A stretch of DNA of 64,000 nucleotides from positions 1,822,640-1,886,639 of the forward strand of contig NZ_KQ031391.1 of NCBI RefSeq assembly GCF_000966285.1. The letters are read 5' to 3'. This document shows, in pieces, positions 19,299 through 29,047 of this stretch (position 1 is its first letter; each line of letters opens with the position of its first letter). The position numbers were made by a program, and so were the translations under genes. The notes beneath the pieces are model-generated. The model saw only the letters and a program-made list of their open reading frames with translations. It did no database searches and was not told where the DNA came from. The DNA comes from Pseudofrankia sp. DC12 (GTDB taxonomy: Bacteria > Actinomycetota > Actinomycetes > Frankiales > Frankiaceae).

Positions 19299-19338
19299 GT
19301 CAGCCGCCGTGCCTCGCCAGTGAGGCACAGCGGCTGAC
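19299..19338. terminator. bidirectional hairpin terminator
   Basis: A 17-base stem with one mismatch and a 6-base GCCAGT loop lies between the convergent M23 peptidase (ends 19200) and the small hypothetical gene (ends 19353). It could serve both transcripts. Confidence 0.6.
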
Positions 19339-19352
19339 CTGCCGGCAATTGC

Positions 19353-19841
19353 TCAGGTACCGGTTGGGGCGCCGAGCGGGCTCGACCCGGACTGCGCGAG
19401 CCGCCCGATCGCGGCTACCTGATGGCCGACGTCGGCATCGCAACACCACACGGCGTCGTCATCGCAGGCCTCGGGGCGCAGCGCCGTGTCGTGGTCGGAG
19501 CAACGGGGCCAGCTGTGCCAGAGGATCTCGGCGAGGCATTCCTGCACCCGCATCGCGACAGCGACCACGGTGGCACCACCCTGCGTGCCGCCAGGAAGCG
19601 GCCCGGCCCCGGCGGGCCAGAAGCGCCCGTCCGGGAGAGCGACGAAGACTCCCTGCTCCGTGCCGACCAGTTGAAGTCGCGCCGCGCGCGGTATCCCGGC
19701 CGGCCCGTCGGCCTCGTCCCCGGCCTGGTCCTCAGCCTCCGCCGGCCGGTTGCGGGTCTCGACGCGCGGATGGCTGTCGAGATCCCGCTGGACCAGCCGG
19801 AGCGCCGCGCGCAGGCCGGCGAGCTCAGAACTCGAAATCAT
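19353..19841 (-). CDS. Conserved hypothetical protein with Cys/His-rich tail
   Basis: The 162-residue protein is not assigned to a named family here. The N-terminus is helical and charged, the middle reads LQLVGTEQGVFVALPDGRFWPAG, and the C-terminal part WPRCSDHDTALRPEACDDD continues to AVWCCDADVGHQVAAIG, a Cys/His spacing that resembles a small zinc ribbon. I recall similar actinobacterial proteins with WP-C-x-H near the end. The ATG overlaps the dprA stop as ATGA, so it is translated with dprA, which supports it being real. Confidence 0.6.
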   Translation of the reverse strand: MISSSELAGLRAALRLVQRDLDSHPRVETRNRPAEAEDQAGDEADGPAGIPRAARLQLVGTEQGVFVALPDGRFWPAGAGPLPGGTQGGATVVAVAMRVQECLAEILWHSWPRCSDHDTALRPEACDDDAVWCCDADVGHQVAAIGRLAQSGSSPLGAPTGT

Positions 19842-21082
19842 GGGCGAACCTCCCGGGTTGGGAACAAACCGTCGTCTCCGCCGTCTCCGCCGTCCTCACG
19901 GCTGGGACGGTGGTGGGCCGGACCACGGCCGAGCGCGGTCAGTCGGTAGCCCTCCGGCCGGGCCTCGACCAGTCCCTCGACCGCGAGCGGCCCGAGCATC
20001 GCCAGCACGTCGCGTGGCCGCTGGCCGATCCGCGCGGCCAACACCGCCACCCCGACGCACCCTCGGGCAGGCATGGCCTCCAGCAAGGCGCCCACGACGG
20101 CGGGCAGGCCGTCACGCGGGCCCAGCGGCTGCCCGCCGGCCGCGGTCTCGCCGTCGCCGGCAGGCTGGCCCACGGGCCCGATCTCCTCCTCGACGTCACG
20201 CGCGTCGGTGACCAGCGCGCAGGCCTCCCGGTGCTCGCGCAGCAGCCGGTGGCAGCCGGCCGACATCGCGCTGGTGACCGGGCCCGGCACCACCATCAGC
20301 CCGCGTCCGAGCCGCCGCGCATGCCGGGCTGTGCTCAACGCGCCGCTGCGCAGGCCGGCCTCGACGAGGACCGTGCCTCTGGCCAGCCCGGCGATCAGCC
20401 GGTTGCGGATCAGGAAGCGCCTACGTAACGGGGGGCTGCCGGGTGGCACCTCGCTGATCAGTAGCCCGCGCTCGCGGATCTCGTCCAGCAGCCGCAGGTG
20501 GGCTGCTGGATAGGGGATGTCGACGCCGCAGGCGAGGACGGCGACCGTCACACCGTCACCGGCCATCGCGCCCCGGTGCGCGGCGGCGTCGATGCCGAAG
20601 GCCGCGCCGGACACAACCGTCCAGCCTCGTTCAGCCAGGGAACAGGCGAGCTCGCTGGCGACGTGCTGGCCGTAGCCGGTGGCGGCCCGGCTACCGACGA
20701 CCGCGACGCCACGCCGGTCACAGTCGGTGAGGCCCGCCGGGCTCGGCGCCGGCAGGTCGGCGGCGCCGCGGCACCACAGGGCCAACGGCGTCCCGTACTC
20801 CGGCTCGGCCCGCTCGGCCACCCGTCCCAGACCCGCGAGGCCGTCTGGCCAGCCGGGGTCGCCGGGGCACAGGAGCCAGCCGCCGATCTCGCGCAGCCGG
20901 TCCAGGTCCCGGCGCGGCTCGATGTCCGGGTGGTCCGGACGCGCCCGCGCCCAGGCCTCGGCCGGCCCGTACGTCCGGATCGCGGCCATGAGCCTCGCGT
21001 TGCCGTAGCCGACCAGATGCGACAGCGCCGCCCGCGCGAGCCGCTCCGGGGACTCGTCGGCGCAGGTCTGGCTCGCGCTCAT
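19838..21082 (-). CDS. dprA: DNA processing protein DprA (Smf)
   Basis: The 414-residue protein binds single-stranded DNA and loads RecA in transformation; its role in non-competent species is unclear. After an N-terminal helical domain the Rossmann-like DprA domain shows GVAVVGSRAATGYG, VVSGAAFGIDAAAHRGAM, VLACGVDIPYPAAH and RRRFLIRNRLIAGL. A winged-helix-like domain (about residues 335-400) follows a linker. It overlaps comM by ATGA and the small downstream gene likewise, giving a tight four-gene group yraN-comM-dprA-hypothetical. Confidence 0.95.
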   Translation of the reverse strand: MSASQTCADESPERLARAALSHLVGYGNARLMAAIRTYGPAEAWARARPDHPDIEPRRDLDRLREIGGWLLCPGDPGWPDGLAGLGRVAERAEPEYGTPLALWCRGAADLPAPSPAGLTDCDRRGVAVVGSRAATGYGQHVASELACSLAERGWTVVSGAAFGIDAAAHRGAMAGDGVTVAVLACGVDIPYPAAHLRLLDEIRERGLLISEVPPGSPPLRRRFLIRNRLIAGLARGTVLVEAGLRSGALSTARHARRLGRGLMVVPGPVTSAMSAGCHRLLREHREACALVTDARDVEEEIGPVGQPAGDGETAAGGQPLGPRDGLPAVVGALLEAMPARGCVGVAVLAARIGQRPRDVLAMLGPLAVEGLVEARPEGYRLTALGRGPAHHRPSREDGGDGGDDGLFPTREVRP

Positions 21083-22617
21083 CCGGGGCGCCCGGGGATG
21101 CGTAGATCGAGGGCGAGGCCGAGCTCGGCCGGACCGGGCCGGTCAAGACCTTCGAGGTCGGCGAGCGTCCAGGCGACCCGCAGCACCCGGTCGAGGCCCC
21201 GGGCCGTCAGGGCCCCGGTCTCAAAGGCCCGGTCGGCGGCGAAGGTGACCGACGCGGGCAGCGGCCACCGGCGACGCAGCACCGCACCCGGCACCTCGGC
21301 GTTCGTGCGCCACGGGGTATCACGCAGCCGGGAAGCCATCGCCGCCCTGGCGACGGCGACCCGGGCGGCCACGACGGCGCTCGACTCGGCGGCACCAGCG
21401 TCGGCGCGCAGCTCCGCCCGGGTGGGAGCGCCGATCTCGACCTGGAGGTCGATCCGGTCCAGCAGTGGCCCGGAGAGTCGCGCCTGATAGCGGCGGCGCA
21501 CGACGCTGGAGCATTCACAGGCGTTCGGCCCGGCTGCCCGCGCGCGGGCGCAGGGGCACGGGTTCGCCGCCAGGACGAGGAGGAACCGGGCCGGGAAGCG
21601 GGTCGTCGCGCGCGCCCTGGCAATCTCGATCACGCCGCTCTCCAGCGGCTGACGCAGCGCGTCCAGCGCGGTCCGCTGAAATTCCGGGGCCTCATCCAGA
21701 AAGAGGATTCCGCGGTGGGCCTGGCAGGCGAGCCCGGGGCGGATCACGGTCGATCCGGCGCCGACCAGCGCGGCCGGCGTCGCCGTGTGGTGCGGGCTGC
21801 GGTAGGGCGGGCGAATGATCAGCGGCGTTTCGGACGGCAGGACGCCTGCCACCGAATGCACGGCGGTCACCTCGATCGCCGCGGCCAGGTCCAGGTCGGG
21901 CAGCAGGCCGGGCAACCGCTCGGCGAGCATCGTCTTCCCACCGCCCGGCGGCCCCTGCAGGTACAGGTGATGCCCGCCGGCTCCGGCGACCTCGACGGCT
22001 AGCCGGCCACGGCCCTGGCCCGCCACGTCCGCGAGGTCCAGCTCGGTCTCGGTGCCCGGCGCCACGCGAACGACAGGCGACACGGCGACCGCCTCCGGCT
22101 CGTACTCACCGCGCAGCAGGCCGATCGCACTGCGCAGATCCGGGACCGGTTCGACCTGGGCACCGGGGACGAGCGCGGCCTCGGCGGCGTTGCGCCCGGG
22201 CACGACGACCCGGGACACGCCCGCATCGACGGCGGCCAGCACCGCGGGCAGCACGCCCCGGACCGGGCGGACCCGCCCGTCGAGCGCCAGCTCACCGAGC
22301 AGCACCCGGTGGCCGGGCGTGTGCTGCGGCACGACCCCGGCCGCCGCCATGATCGCAAGGGCCATCGCCAGGTCGAACCCGCTGCCGGACTTGGGCAGCG
22401 TCGCCGGGAACAGCCCGATTGTGATCCGCTCGTCCGGCCATTTCTGCCCGGAGTTCAGCACCGCCGCCCGGATCCGGTCGCGAGCCTCGGCCAGCGCGGC
22501 GTCAGGCAGCCCGATCAGTGTCAGCGCGGGAAGGCCGCCGGCGAGATGTGCCTCCACCTCGACGAGATGGCCCTCGACGCCGATCACCGCGACGGCGAGA
22601 GTACGGGCGAGCGCCAT
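21079..22617 (-). CDS. comM: ComM/YifB magnesium-chelatase-like AAA ATPase
   Basis: The 512-residue protein is a hexameric AAA+ motor; ComM promotes branch migration during natural transformation. It has the N-terminal ChlI-type domain (LPALTLIGLPDAALAEARDR, FPATLPKSGSGFDLAMALA), Walker A GPPGGGKTM, Walker B GILFLDEAPEF, a Cys-rich ANPCPCARA...CECSS segment, and the C-terminal Mg-chelatase domain (RARGLDRVLR-like region). The ATG overlaps the yraN stop as TGATG. Confidence 0.95.
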   Translation of the reverse strand: MALARTLAVAVIGVEGHLVEVEAHLAGGLPALTLIGLPDAALAEARDRIRAAVLNSGQKWPDERITIGLFPATLPKSGSGFDLAMALAIMAAAGVVPQHTPGHRVLLGELALDGRVRPVRGVLPAVLAAVDAGVSRVVVPGRNAAEAALVPGAQVEPVPDLRSAIGLLRGEYEPEAVAVSPVVRVAPGTETELDLADVAGQGRGRLAVEVAGAGGHHLYLQGPPGGGKTMLAERLPGLLPDLDLAAAIEVTAVHSVAGVLPSETPLIIRPPYRSPHHTATPAALVGAGSTVIRPGLACQAHRGILFLDEAPEFQRTALDALRQPLESGVIEIARARATTRFPARFLLVLAANPCPCARARAAGPNACECSSVVRRRYQARLSGPLLDRIDLQVEIGAPTRAELRADAGAAESSAVVAARVAVARAAMASRLRDTPWRTNAEVPGAVLRRRWPLPASVTFAADRAFETGALTARGLDRVLRVAWTLADLEGLDRPGPAELGLALDLRIPGRPG

Positions 22618-23009
22618 CAGAACGCCCCGCGCCGATGGTCGACCCGTACCGAGCCGGCCTGCCCCGGAGCAACCTCGCGGTACACGGCGACCAGATCGAA
22701 CCGTATCGGGCCGGAGACCTGGGGGTGCTCAGCCAGCCAGCGGGCCGCGAGGCGGCGGACCCGGGCCACCTTCCGGTCGTCCACGGCCTCGGCCGGGGTG
22801 CCGTGCCGGGTGCCCGTTCGGGTCTTGACCTCGCAGAACACCAGCGTGCCCGCGTCGAGTGCCACGATGTCGAGCTCGCCGTCGCGGCAACGCCAGTTGC
22901 GGTCGAGGATCTGCGCCCCGGCCTCGACCAGGTGCCGCGCGGCGAGGTCCTCACCGAACCGGCCGAGCACGTCCTTGGCCCGCTGGCCTGCCCTTGGCCT
23001 GGATGCCAC
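22617..23009 (-). CDS. yraN: UPF0102 (YraN) endonuclease-like protein
   Basis: The 130-residue protein has the restriction-endonuclease-like core: GRFGEDLAARHLVEAG, ILDRNWRCRDGELDIVALD, LVFCEVKTRTGTRHGTP. The D-x-n-ExK pattern (GELDIV, EVK) is the PD-(D/E)XK signature. Function is unproven. The GTG at 23009 is chosen because GGAGGT lies six bases before it and it gives the family length; a GTG at 23096 would add 29 low-complexity residues. It heads the yraN-comM-dprA group. Confidence 0.9.
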   Translation of the reverse strand: MASRPRAGQRAKDVLGRFGEDLAARHLVEAGAQILDRNWRCRDGELDIVALDAGTLVFCEVKTRTGTRHGTPAEAVDDRKVARVRRLAARWLAEHPQVSGPIRFDLVAVYREVAPGQAGSVRVDHRRGAF

Positions 23010-23276
23010 AGCCGGACCTCCGCCGCCAGCCGGCTCCCTGGAACCGGCTTCCCTGACGGCTCGCGGACCAGGATCAGTGGTCAGCGCGCCGCCCACGGCG
23101 GCTGCTGCCGCCTGCGGAGATCACAATGAAAGCGCCCAGCCCCAACGTCGAGGCCGAGCACTCAGCTGTGGACGACCCCCAACCGTCCACAAGCCGCCGG
23201 CCAGCCGGCCGGCTTTGGATACCGTCGACCCAGCCAGAGCGCAGACCTCCAGGCCACGGCCCAGCAAAGGCAGAGA

Positions 23277-23339
23277 GGGCGCTCAGCGCCCGACGGACGG
23301 AGCGGCCCGCGGGCGCTCCGCGCCCGTTCGGGCCGCTCC
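23277..23339. repeat. bipartite palindromic repeat, copy B
   Basis: GGGCGCT-C-AGCGCCC (23277-23291) is followed by a stem-loop with GGAGCGGCCC/GGGCCGCTCC outer arms (23299-23308, 23330-23339) and an inner GGGCG/CGCCC. The element ends CGCCCTA, where CTA is the TAG stop of the minus-strand DUF2469 gene. The rest of the gap from yraN (23010-23276) holds nothing recognisable. Confidence 0.85.
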
Positions 23340-23342
23340 GCC

Positions 23343-23639
23343 CTAGAGCTCGGCCTTCGTAAGCTCCTCGACGTTGACGTCCTTGAAGGTCACAACCCGG
23401 ACGTTCTTCACGAAACGGGCAGGGCGGAACATGTCCCACACCCAGGCGTCCCGCAGCGACAGCTCGAAGAAGACCTCGCCGTCGGCGGTGTTACGCACCT
23501 CGATCTTGTACTCGTTCGCGAGGTAGAAGCGGCGTTCGGTCTCGATGACGTACGAGAAGAGCCCGACCACGTCCCGGTACTCGCGATAGAGCTGGAGCTC
23601 CATCTCGGTCTCGTACTTCTCGAGGTCCTCGGCGCTCAT
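23343..23639 (-). CDS. DUF2469 protein
   Basis: The 98-residue acidic protein is a compact actinobacterial family of unknown function (Rv2901c-like). The sequence [20 protein letters not shown] followed by [20 protein letters not shown] and ends [18 protein letters not shown] is strongly conserved in the phylum, as I recall. The ATG at 23639 overlaps the rnhB stop (ATGA). It closes the lepB-rnhB-DUF2469 group, and a palindromic repeat follows. Confidence 0.92.
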   Translation of the reverse strand: MSAEDLEKYETEMELQLYREYRDVVGLFSYVIETERRFYLANEYKIEVRNTADGEVFFELSLRDAWVWDMFRPARFVKNVRVVTFKDVNVEELTKAEL

Positions 23640-24358
23640 GCGGTCTCCGTCGCGCCGTGCCGGCCGGCCATTGTCACGGTCTCCTCCAGCCGCGCCGTTC
23701 GTTCGTCCCCGTCCCGGACTATCAGGGACTGGACGTTGGCATACGAGAGGCGGTGCTCCTCGCACGGCCCGTGTCTCGCCAGTGCCGCGGCATGCGCCGC
23801 GGTGACGTATCCCTTGTGCTGCGCGAAATCGTACTCGCCGTAGCGCTCGTCCAGTTGACACATGATCCGGTCACGGGCCACCTTGGCGATCACCGAGGCT
23901 GCGGCGACGCAGGCCGCGACCCGGTCCCCCTTGCGCACCGCCAGCGACGGCGTGTCGATCCCGGGCACCGGAAACCCGTCGACAAGCACGTACCCCGGAT
24001 GAATCGCCAGCCGGGCGACCGCGCGCCGCATGCCGGTCACGTTCATCACGTGCAGGCCGTGCCGGTCGATCTCGGCCGCCGGGATCACGACCACGGACCA
24101 CGCCGAAGCCACGGCCAGTACGTCCTCGTAGACCTGCTCCCTGATCCGCTCGGTCAGTAGCTTCGAGTCGGCGAGCGCGGACAGCCGACCGGTGCGGCGC
24201 GGGTCCAGGATGGCGGCGGCGACGACCAGCGGCCCGGCGCAGGCTCCACGCCCCGCCTCATCGACGCCGGCCACCGGGCCGAGGCCGCGCCGCGCGAGCG
24301 CACGCTCGTAACCGAACAGGCCGCTGTCACGCCGGATGACAACGCCTGGCGGCCTCAT
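23636..24358 (-). CDS. rnhB: Ribonuclease HII
   Basis: The 240-residue enzyme removes RNA from RNA-DNA hybrids and initiates ribonucleotide excision. The catalytic residues appear in [16 protein letters not shown] (Asp, Glu), VDGFPVPG (Asp) and [13 protein letters not shown] (Asp). The ATG at 24358 overlaps the lepB stop as ATGA; a start six codons upstream also exists. A C-terminal extension of about 35 residues follows the catalytic domain. Confidence 0.96.
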   Translation of the reverse strand: MRPPGVVIRRDSGLFGYERALARRGLGPVAGVDEAGRGACAGPLVVAAAILDPRRTGRLSALADSKLLTERIREQVYEDVLAVASAWSVVVIPAAEIDRHGLHVMNVTGMRRAVARLAIHPGYVLVDGFPVPGIDTPSLAVRKGDRVAACVAAASVIAKVARDRIMCQLDERYGEYDFAQHKGYVTAAHAAALARHGPCEEHRLSYANVQSLIVRDGDERTARLEETVTMAGRHGATETA

Positions 24359-25449
24359 CTGGAACGTTTCGACCACACCCGTCGACGGTCGGCCCGCGAC
24401 CTGACAAGCCGACCGCGCCCGCCTCGCGTGCCGACGGCGAGCGCCAGCGCGCCGACCAACGGGACCGAGGCCGGCGTCCCCGCCGACAGCGAGTCCGCGC
24501 CGTAGCCGCCGACGCCCGGAACGGGCCCGCTGGCGGAGGGGACGCCGTGGAAGGTTCCGGGCGTCGTCAGGAAGCCGGACCGGCTGAGCGGCCAGACCCG
24601 GACGAACGCCCGGCCGACGACCGCGCTCGTCGGGATCGTGCCGTTGGCGCGCGAGTCGGATGAGGCGCTGCGATGGTCACCCATGACCCACAGCTGACCC
24701 TTGGGAACCTTGACCGGCCCAAACGGCTGGACGTCGTTCTCGAAGAGATAGCCCTCGTCGAGCGCCTTGCCGTTCACCATCACCCGGCCCTGCGGATCAC
24801 AGCAGGCGACGGTGTCACCGCCGACACCGATGACCCGCTTGATGAAGTCCTTGTCGCTCGGCGCGCCGAGGCCGAGCAGGTCCTGGACGCCACGGACGAA
24901 CCTGCTGAAGCCGTTCGAGGGCGGCGCGATCATCGTCTCGTGGCTCTGGAAGCCGGTGCCGTCGCCGTTGAACACCACGATGTCGCCGCGATGGACCGAC
25001 CGGAAGTGATAGACGACCTTGTTCACGAGCACCCGGTCGTTGATCAGCAGCGTTCGTTCCATCGACTCGGACGGAATCCAGAACGCCTGAACCAACAGGG
25101 CCTTGATGAGCAGCGCGAGGACGAACGCGATCAGTACGAGCACGGGAAGCTCGCGCAGAAAGGATCCCCGCTGCTCACGGCCGTCGCCCCCGCCGGACCT
25201 GCCTCGCCGGCCCAGCAGACGTCGGCCGGTGGCGGGTGGGGTTTCGCCGGACCCGGATTCGTCGGTGTCGACGTCATCCGTCGGGACGTCGCTCTCCCAG
25301 GGGCCACGCCCGGCCGTGCGGCCGGCGGCCGGCGGGGCCGCATGCCGGGGCCCGGTCGCCGGTGACCAGCCACCGGCCCGGCCGGAGCCCGCGGGCAGCG
25401 CGCCGCCGACGTCAGCCGGGTCTGGTGTGCCCTGCTCGGACGAGCTCAC
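24355..25449 (-). CDS. lepB: Signal peptidase I
   Basis: The 364-residue protease cleaves signal peptides of exported proteins. A long disordered N-terminus (about 95 residues, Gly/Pro/Asp-rich) precedes the single membrane anchor [20 protein letters not shown]. The nucleophile is in PSESMERTL, the general-base Lys in [13 protein letters not shown], and the substrate region reads [17 protein letters not shown]. An Arg/Gly-rich tail of about 60 residues with one more hydrophobic stretch ends the protein. The 306 bases to rplS (25450-25755) contain the rplS terminator. Confidence 0.95.
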   Translation of the reverse strand: MSSSEQGTPDPADVGGALPAGSGRAGGWSPATGPRHAAPPAAGRTAGRGPWESDVPTDDVDTDESGSGETPPATGRRLLGRRGRSGGGDGREQRGSFLRELPVLVLIAFVLALLIKALLVQAFWIPSESMERTLLINDRVLVNKVVYHFRSVHRGDIVVFNGDGTGFQSHETMIAPPSNGFSRFVRGVQDLLGLGAPSDKDFIKRVIGVGGDTVACCDPQGRVMVNGKALDEGYLFENDVQPFGPVKVPKGQLWVMGDHRSASSDSRANGTIPTSAVVGRAFVRVWPLSRSGFLTTPGTFHGVPSASGPVPGVGGYGADSLSAGTPASVPLVGALALAVGTRGGRGRLVRSRADRRRVWSKRSR

Positions 25450-25680
25450 TACGCCACCTCACGTTGTGGTCCTCGCCGGTTCGCGAGGCTCCGGCGCCGC
25501 GCCTAGCCGGCTCGACATCCACCGACGCACCCGTTGTGAGCGGCAGCCGTAGCCAGACCCCTCCCGGCGACGCTGGATCACAACCCGTCTATCTTCGCCC
25601 ATCGACCCGACGGCCGCAGGCAGGCACCCGCCCTCGCCGCGCCGCCGGTGTGTCGGCGTTGTGCTGTCGCGTAGCTCAGC

Positions 25681-25718
25681 AAAAGGCGTGGGCACCACCA
25701 TGCGGTGATGCCCACGCC
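25681..25718 (-). terminator. rho-independent terminator of rplS
   Basis: GGCGTGGGCA (25685-25694) pairs with TGCCCACGCC (25709-25718), with a further inner CACC/GGTG pairing, and on the minus strand the stem is followed by four T residues (25684-25681). It lies about 37 bases after the rplS stop. This is the clearest classical terminator in the window. Confidence 0.85.
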
Positions 25719-25755
25719 TCATGCGCCAGACAGTGGGCCGGGATGACCCGGTTGC

Positions 25756-26097
25756 CTACCGCTTTTCCTTGATCTTGGCGGCCTTGCCGCGCAGGTCACG
25801 CAGGTAGTAGAGCTTCGCCCGGCGGACGTCGCCGCGGGTGACGACCTCGATCTTCTGAACGATCGGGCTGTGCACCGGGAACGTACGCTCCACACCGACG
25901 CCGAAGCTGACCTTGCGGACGGTGAACGTCTCCCGCAGGCCGTCACCCTGGCGACGGATCACAGCGCCCTGGAAGACCTGGATGCGCTGGCGGTTGCCCT
26001 CGACCACGCGGACGTGGACCTTGAGGTTGTCGCCCGGACGGAACTCGGGCACGTCGGTCCTCAGCGACTCGGCGTCGAGGCTGTCCAGGGTTTGCAT
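25756..26097 (-). CDS. rplS: 50S ribosomal protein L19
   Basis: The 113-residue protein shows L19 hallmarks: [40 protein letters not shown] and the C-terminal [20 protein letters not shown]. The ATG at 26097 gives the standard N-terminus and follows GAGGAAG. It is the last gene of the rpsP-khpA-rimM-trmD-rplS group, though 355 bases separate it from trmD. Confidence 0.97.
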   Translation of the reverse strand: MQTLDSLDAESLRTDVPEFRPGDNLKVHVRVVEGNRQRIQVFQGAVIRRQGDGLRETFTVRKVSFGVGVERTFPVHSPIVQKIEVVTRGDVRRAKLYYLRDLRGKAAKIKEKR

Positions 26098-26299
26098 GGC
26101 AGTCGCTTCCTCAGTGGTGACAGGCACTCAGTGGTGGCTGTGGGTCTATGGCACCGCGCGTCCGTGGGTGACGCCGATCAACAGGTGACCAGCGGGGCCG
26201 GGCGGATCAGGAACGCATCCTTGAACCAAGGCCCTCGCGGCGGGCCGCGCCTACGGCGGCGAACCCGTCCCGATCGTGCGGTCCCCCGGTCATGCAGGT

Positions 26300-26345
26300 C
26301 CTCGATCGCGAAGGTCCCCGATCCGCAGGTCCCCGATCCGCAGGT
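26300..26345. repeat. three short direct repeats between rplS and trmD
   Basis: CCTCGATCGCGAAGGT is followed by two exact copies of CCCCGATCCGCAGGT. The block sits in the 355-base gene-free gap between the rplS start and the trmD end (26098-26452). Nothing else recognisable is in that gap. Confidence 0.75.
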
Positions 26346-26452
26346 ACTCGAGAGCGGGGGCCAGAGGGCTCGTCCGTCGGCCACGGACCGACGGACACTG
26401 CATCCTACTGTGCCACACGGACCGCCCGACGCGTCGCGCCGGCCCGGTCAGG

Positions 26453-27196
26453 TCACGCCGAGGGCTCGGCCAACGCCGCCGCGACGACCGCCTCATCCCG
26501 GCGGTCCAGGTCCATCGCGGCCAGCAGGTCGGGGCGGCGCCGAGCGGTCCGCCGAAGCGCCTCGTCGCGCCGCCAGCGGGCGATCGCACCGTGGTCACCG
26601 GACAGCAGCACCTCGGGGACGCGCCGCCCCGCCCAGTCCGGCGGCCGGGTGTAGACCGGCCCTTCGAGCAGGCCGTGGGCGAACGAGTCGTCGGTGATCG
26701 ACTCCGCGTTGCCGACGGCGCCCGGCAGCAGCCGGGCGATCGCCTCCAGCATGACGAGGGTCGCGACCTCGCCGCCGGACAGCACATAGTCGCCAATCGA
26801 GATCTCGTCGTCCGCCCAGGCGTCGATCACCCTGGCGTCGATGCCCTCGTACCGGCCGCAGCAGAAGACGAGCCACGGGGCCGCCGCGAGCTCGGCCGCG
26901 TAGGCCTGCGAGAAGGGCCGGCCGGTAGGCGTCGGAACGATGACCCTCGGCCGGGGCGCCGGTCCGTCTGAGCCCGCGATGGCGGTCAACGCCGCGTCCC
27001 ACGGGTCCGGGCGCATGACCATGCCGGGCCCGCCGCCGTAGGGCGTGTCGTCCACGGTCCGGTGCCGGTCGGTCGTCCAGTCCCGAAGGTCGTGGCCGTT
27101 GATCTCCAGCATGCCGCGGTCGCGGGCCTTGCCCAGCAGGGACAGCCGAAGTGGCTCCAGGTAGGCCGGAAAGATCGTCACCACGTCGACCCGCAT
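26453..27196 (-). CDS. trmD: tRNA (guanine-37-N1) methyltransferase
   Basis: The 247-residue SPOUT enzyme makes m1G37, which prevents frameshifting. Signatures are MRVDVVTIFPAYLEPLRLSL at the start, DDTPYGGGPGMVM, CGRYEGIDARV and the knot loop EISIGDYVLSGGE. The ATG start lies 29 bases after rimM. Length is standard. Confidence 0.97.
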   Translation of the reverse strand: MRVDVVTIFPAYLEPLRLSLLGKARDRGMLEINGHDLRDWTTDRHRTVDDTPYGGGPGMVMRPDPWDAALTAIAGSDGPAPRPRVIVPTPTGRPFSQAYAAELAAAPWLVFCCGRYEGIDARVIDAWADDEISIGDYVLSGGEVATLVMLEAIARLLPGAVGNAESITDDSFAHGLLEGPVYTRPPDWAGRRVPEVLLSGDHGAIARWRRDEALRRTARRRPDLLAAMDLDRRDEAVVAAALAEPSA

Positions 27197-27225
27197 GCCG
27201 GCGCCAGTCCTTCCGCGTCGATCCG

Positions 27226-27762
27226 CTAGTCGAGGTCGAGCAGGCCGGGCGGGGCGTCGACGACGAGCAGCCCGCCGGCCCGGTCGACCGTCGGGACGAT
27301 GTCGCGGACGAACGGCACCAGGTGCTCACCACCGCCCGGCTTACCGATCGCGAGCAGCTCACCGGCCGCGGTGTGCACCACGTCGGTGACCTCGCCGAGC
27401 GGACTCCCGTCCGGGGTGACGGCACGCAGACCGACGAGGTCGCGGTCCCACCAGAACTCGCCGCCCTCGTCAGCTTCGTCCGGGTCGACGGCGTCGCCGG
27501 CCCGCTCCGCGTCGATGGTCAGCACCGCACCGCGCAGCGACTCGGCCCCGTTCCGGTCCGCCACGCCCTCGAAGCGGACGAGCAGCCGACCGGAATGCCA
27601 ACGGGCGTCCTCGACGACGAGGCCGGGGCCGCCGCCGGAGCGATCCAGCTTCTCCCCCGCGGCGAACCGCCGGTCGGGCACATCGGTCCGGACCTCGACG
27701 GTCACGTCACCGCGCACACCGTGCGGTTTCCCGACTCGGCCGACGACGATGGGCTCACCCAT
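27226..27762 (-). CDS. rimM: 16S rRNA processing protein RimM
   Basis: The 178-residue protein assists maturation of the 30S head with S19. The N-terminal beta-barrel starts MGEPIVVGRVGKPHGVRGDV, the PRC-barrel part includes EFWWDRDLVGLRAVTPDG, LGEVTDVVHTAAGELL and HLVPFVRDIVPTVD. The ATG at 27762 matches the family start. The 198 bases to khpA (27763-27960) hold no gene. Confidence 0.95.
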   Translation of the reverse strand: MGEPIVVGRVGKPHGVRGDVTVEVRTDVPDRRFAAGEKLDRSGGGPGLVVEDARWHSGRLLVRFEGVADRNGAESLRGAVLTIDAERAGDAVDPDEADEGGEFWWDRDLVGLRAVTPDGSPLGEVTDVVHTAAGELLAIGKPGGGEHLVPFVRDIVPTVDRAGGLLVVDAPPGLLDLD

Positions 27763-27960
27763 CGGACGGTCCGGTCCAGCGCGCAGGCTCGGTCGCCGCG
27801 GCCCGAGGCCGAGCGGAACTCGACCTCGGGTGTCCGGAACCGGGGACCCCGAAGGATCCGGGCCGGCAGACGTCCACAAGCGGCATCCGCCGACCAGACC
27901 TGGCCGGCGGTGCCAACGGGGAGACGGCCGAGGGGCGGCGAGCCAAGGCAGCCGCCCGGG

Positions 27961-28194
27961 TCACCGATCGACGTCGACGACGTCGACGCGCAGGCCCCGG
28001 CCGCCCACTCCGGCCATCACGGTGCGCAGGGCGCGGGCAGTCCGGCCGCGGCGGCCGATCACCTTGCCGAGGTCCTCGGGATTTACCCGGACCTCGAGGG
28101 TGCGACCGCGGCGGTTGGAGAGCAGGTCCACCCGGACGTCGTCCGGATGGTCCACGATGCCTCGAACGAGGTGTTCGAGCGCGGCCTCCAGCAC
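27961..28194 (-). CDS. khpA: KH-domain RNA-binding protein KhpA
   Basis: The 77-residue protein is a single KH domain with the RNA-binding loop GRRG (VIGRRGRTARALR). KhpA pairs with KhpB in other Gram-positive bacteria to bind many RNAs; the partner is not in this window. It begins three bases after the rpsP stop, in the conserved rpsP-khpA-rimM-trmD order. Confidence 0.95.
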   Translation of the reverse strand: MLEAALEHLVRGIVDHPDDVRVDLLSNRRGRTLEVRVNPEDLGKVIGRRGRTARALRTVMAGVGGRGLRVDVVDVDR

Positions 28195-28197
28195 CTA

Positions 28198-28623
28198 CTA
28201 CTCCGCAGCCGGGGTCTCGTCGCCCTCGGCGGCAGCCTTGCCGCCCTTCTTCTTCGGCGTGGTCGCCGGCTTCTCCTCGAGCCCGGCGGCCTCGCGCGCG
28301 GCAGCCTGGAAGATCTCCTTACGGCTGACCTTCGGGGCCGCGACCTTCATCGGCTCGGGCGCCGGCAGGCCCTTGAACTTCTGCCAGTCACCGGTGACCT
28401 TGAGGATGGCAAGCACCGGCTCGGTCGGCTGGGCGCCGACAGACAACCAGTGAGCCGCCCGCTCGCCGTCCACGATGATCGTGCTCGGCTCGTCCTTGGG
28501 GTGGTACTGGCCGATGGCCTCGATGACTCGCCCGTCCCGCTTGGTACGGGCGTCGGCGATGACGATGCGGTAGTGCGGCTCACGCATCTTGCCGGTACGC
28601 TGCAGCTTGATCTTGGTAGCCAC
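28198..28623 (-). CDS. rpsP: 30S ribosomal protein S16
   Basis: The 141-residue protein starts [20 protein letters not shown], with [10 protein letters not shown] and [12 protein letters not shown] typical of S16. A Lys/Ala/Glu-rich tail of about 50 residues extends it beyond the usual 80-90 residues, as in other actinobacteria. It is the first gene of its group; the leader lies in the 468-base gap to ffh. Confidence 0.97.
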   Translation of the reverse strand: MATKIKLQRTGKMREPHYRIVIADARTKRDGRVIEAIGQYHPKDEPSTIIVDGERAAHWLSVGAQPTEPVLAILKVTGDWQKFKGLPAPEPMKVAAPKVSRKEIFQAAAREAAGLEEKPATTPKKKGGKAAAEGDETPAAE

Positions 28624-29047
28624 GGTTGTTGAAAAGCTCCATTGCTTGAGGGGCCGCGGGACTCGCGGCGCGATACTCCGGGGGTCGCCCCTCGGCCAGA
28701 CCTCACGATCCGGGAGCTGACCCTGGGTCTGCCGCCTGCGGAGGTCAGCGGCAAGCCGGCCCGGGCAAACCTATAACGAACAGCTCGCGCCTACAGTCTG
28801 CCAGATCGCCGGCGCAATGGGCCGCCGGCTCCCTCGCGGCCGGCGCCCAGCACGGCTGGCCAGGCGGGCGAAAACGGCGATCAAGTGCCCGCGCCCACCA
28901 GCGGCAGGCTGGCAGGGCGGGGCAGCAGGCGCGCAGCGCCCGCTGACAACCGAGCCGAGCCTCCACGCCGAACACCGGGAGCCGACCGGGAACTCGACCC
29001 CCATGAAGGCTCGCCTCAGCCTTTCACGCCACCGACCAACAAGGCTT
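28624..29047. other. gene-free gap upstream of rpsP
   Basis: No convincing gene is present on either strand. The part next to rpsP must hold its promoter and leader, but I cannot pick a clear promoter. A degenerate GGCGCGCAGCGCCC-like palindrome near 28929 may be a decayed copy of the repeat family found at 29048. Confidence 0.6.

Noticed and set aside
26300-26345. Short repeats as a CRISPR remnant
   Set aside because: Units are contiguous with no spacers and no cas genes are present.
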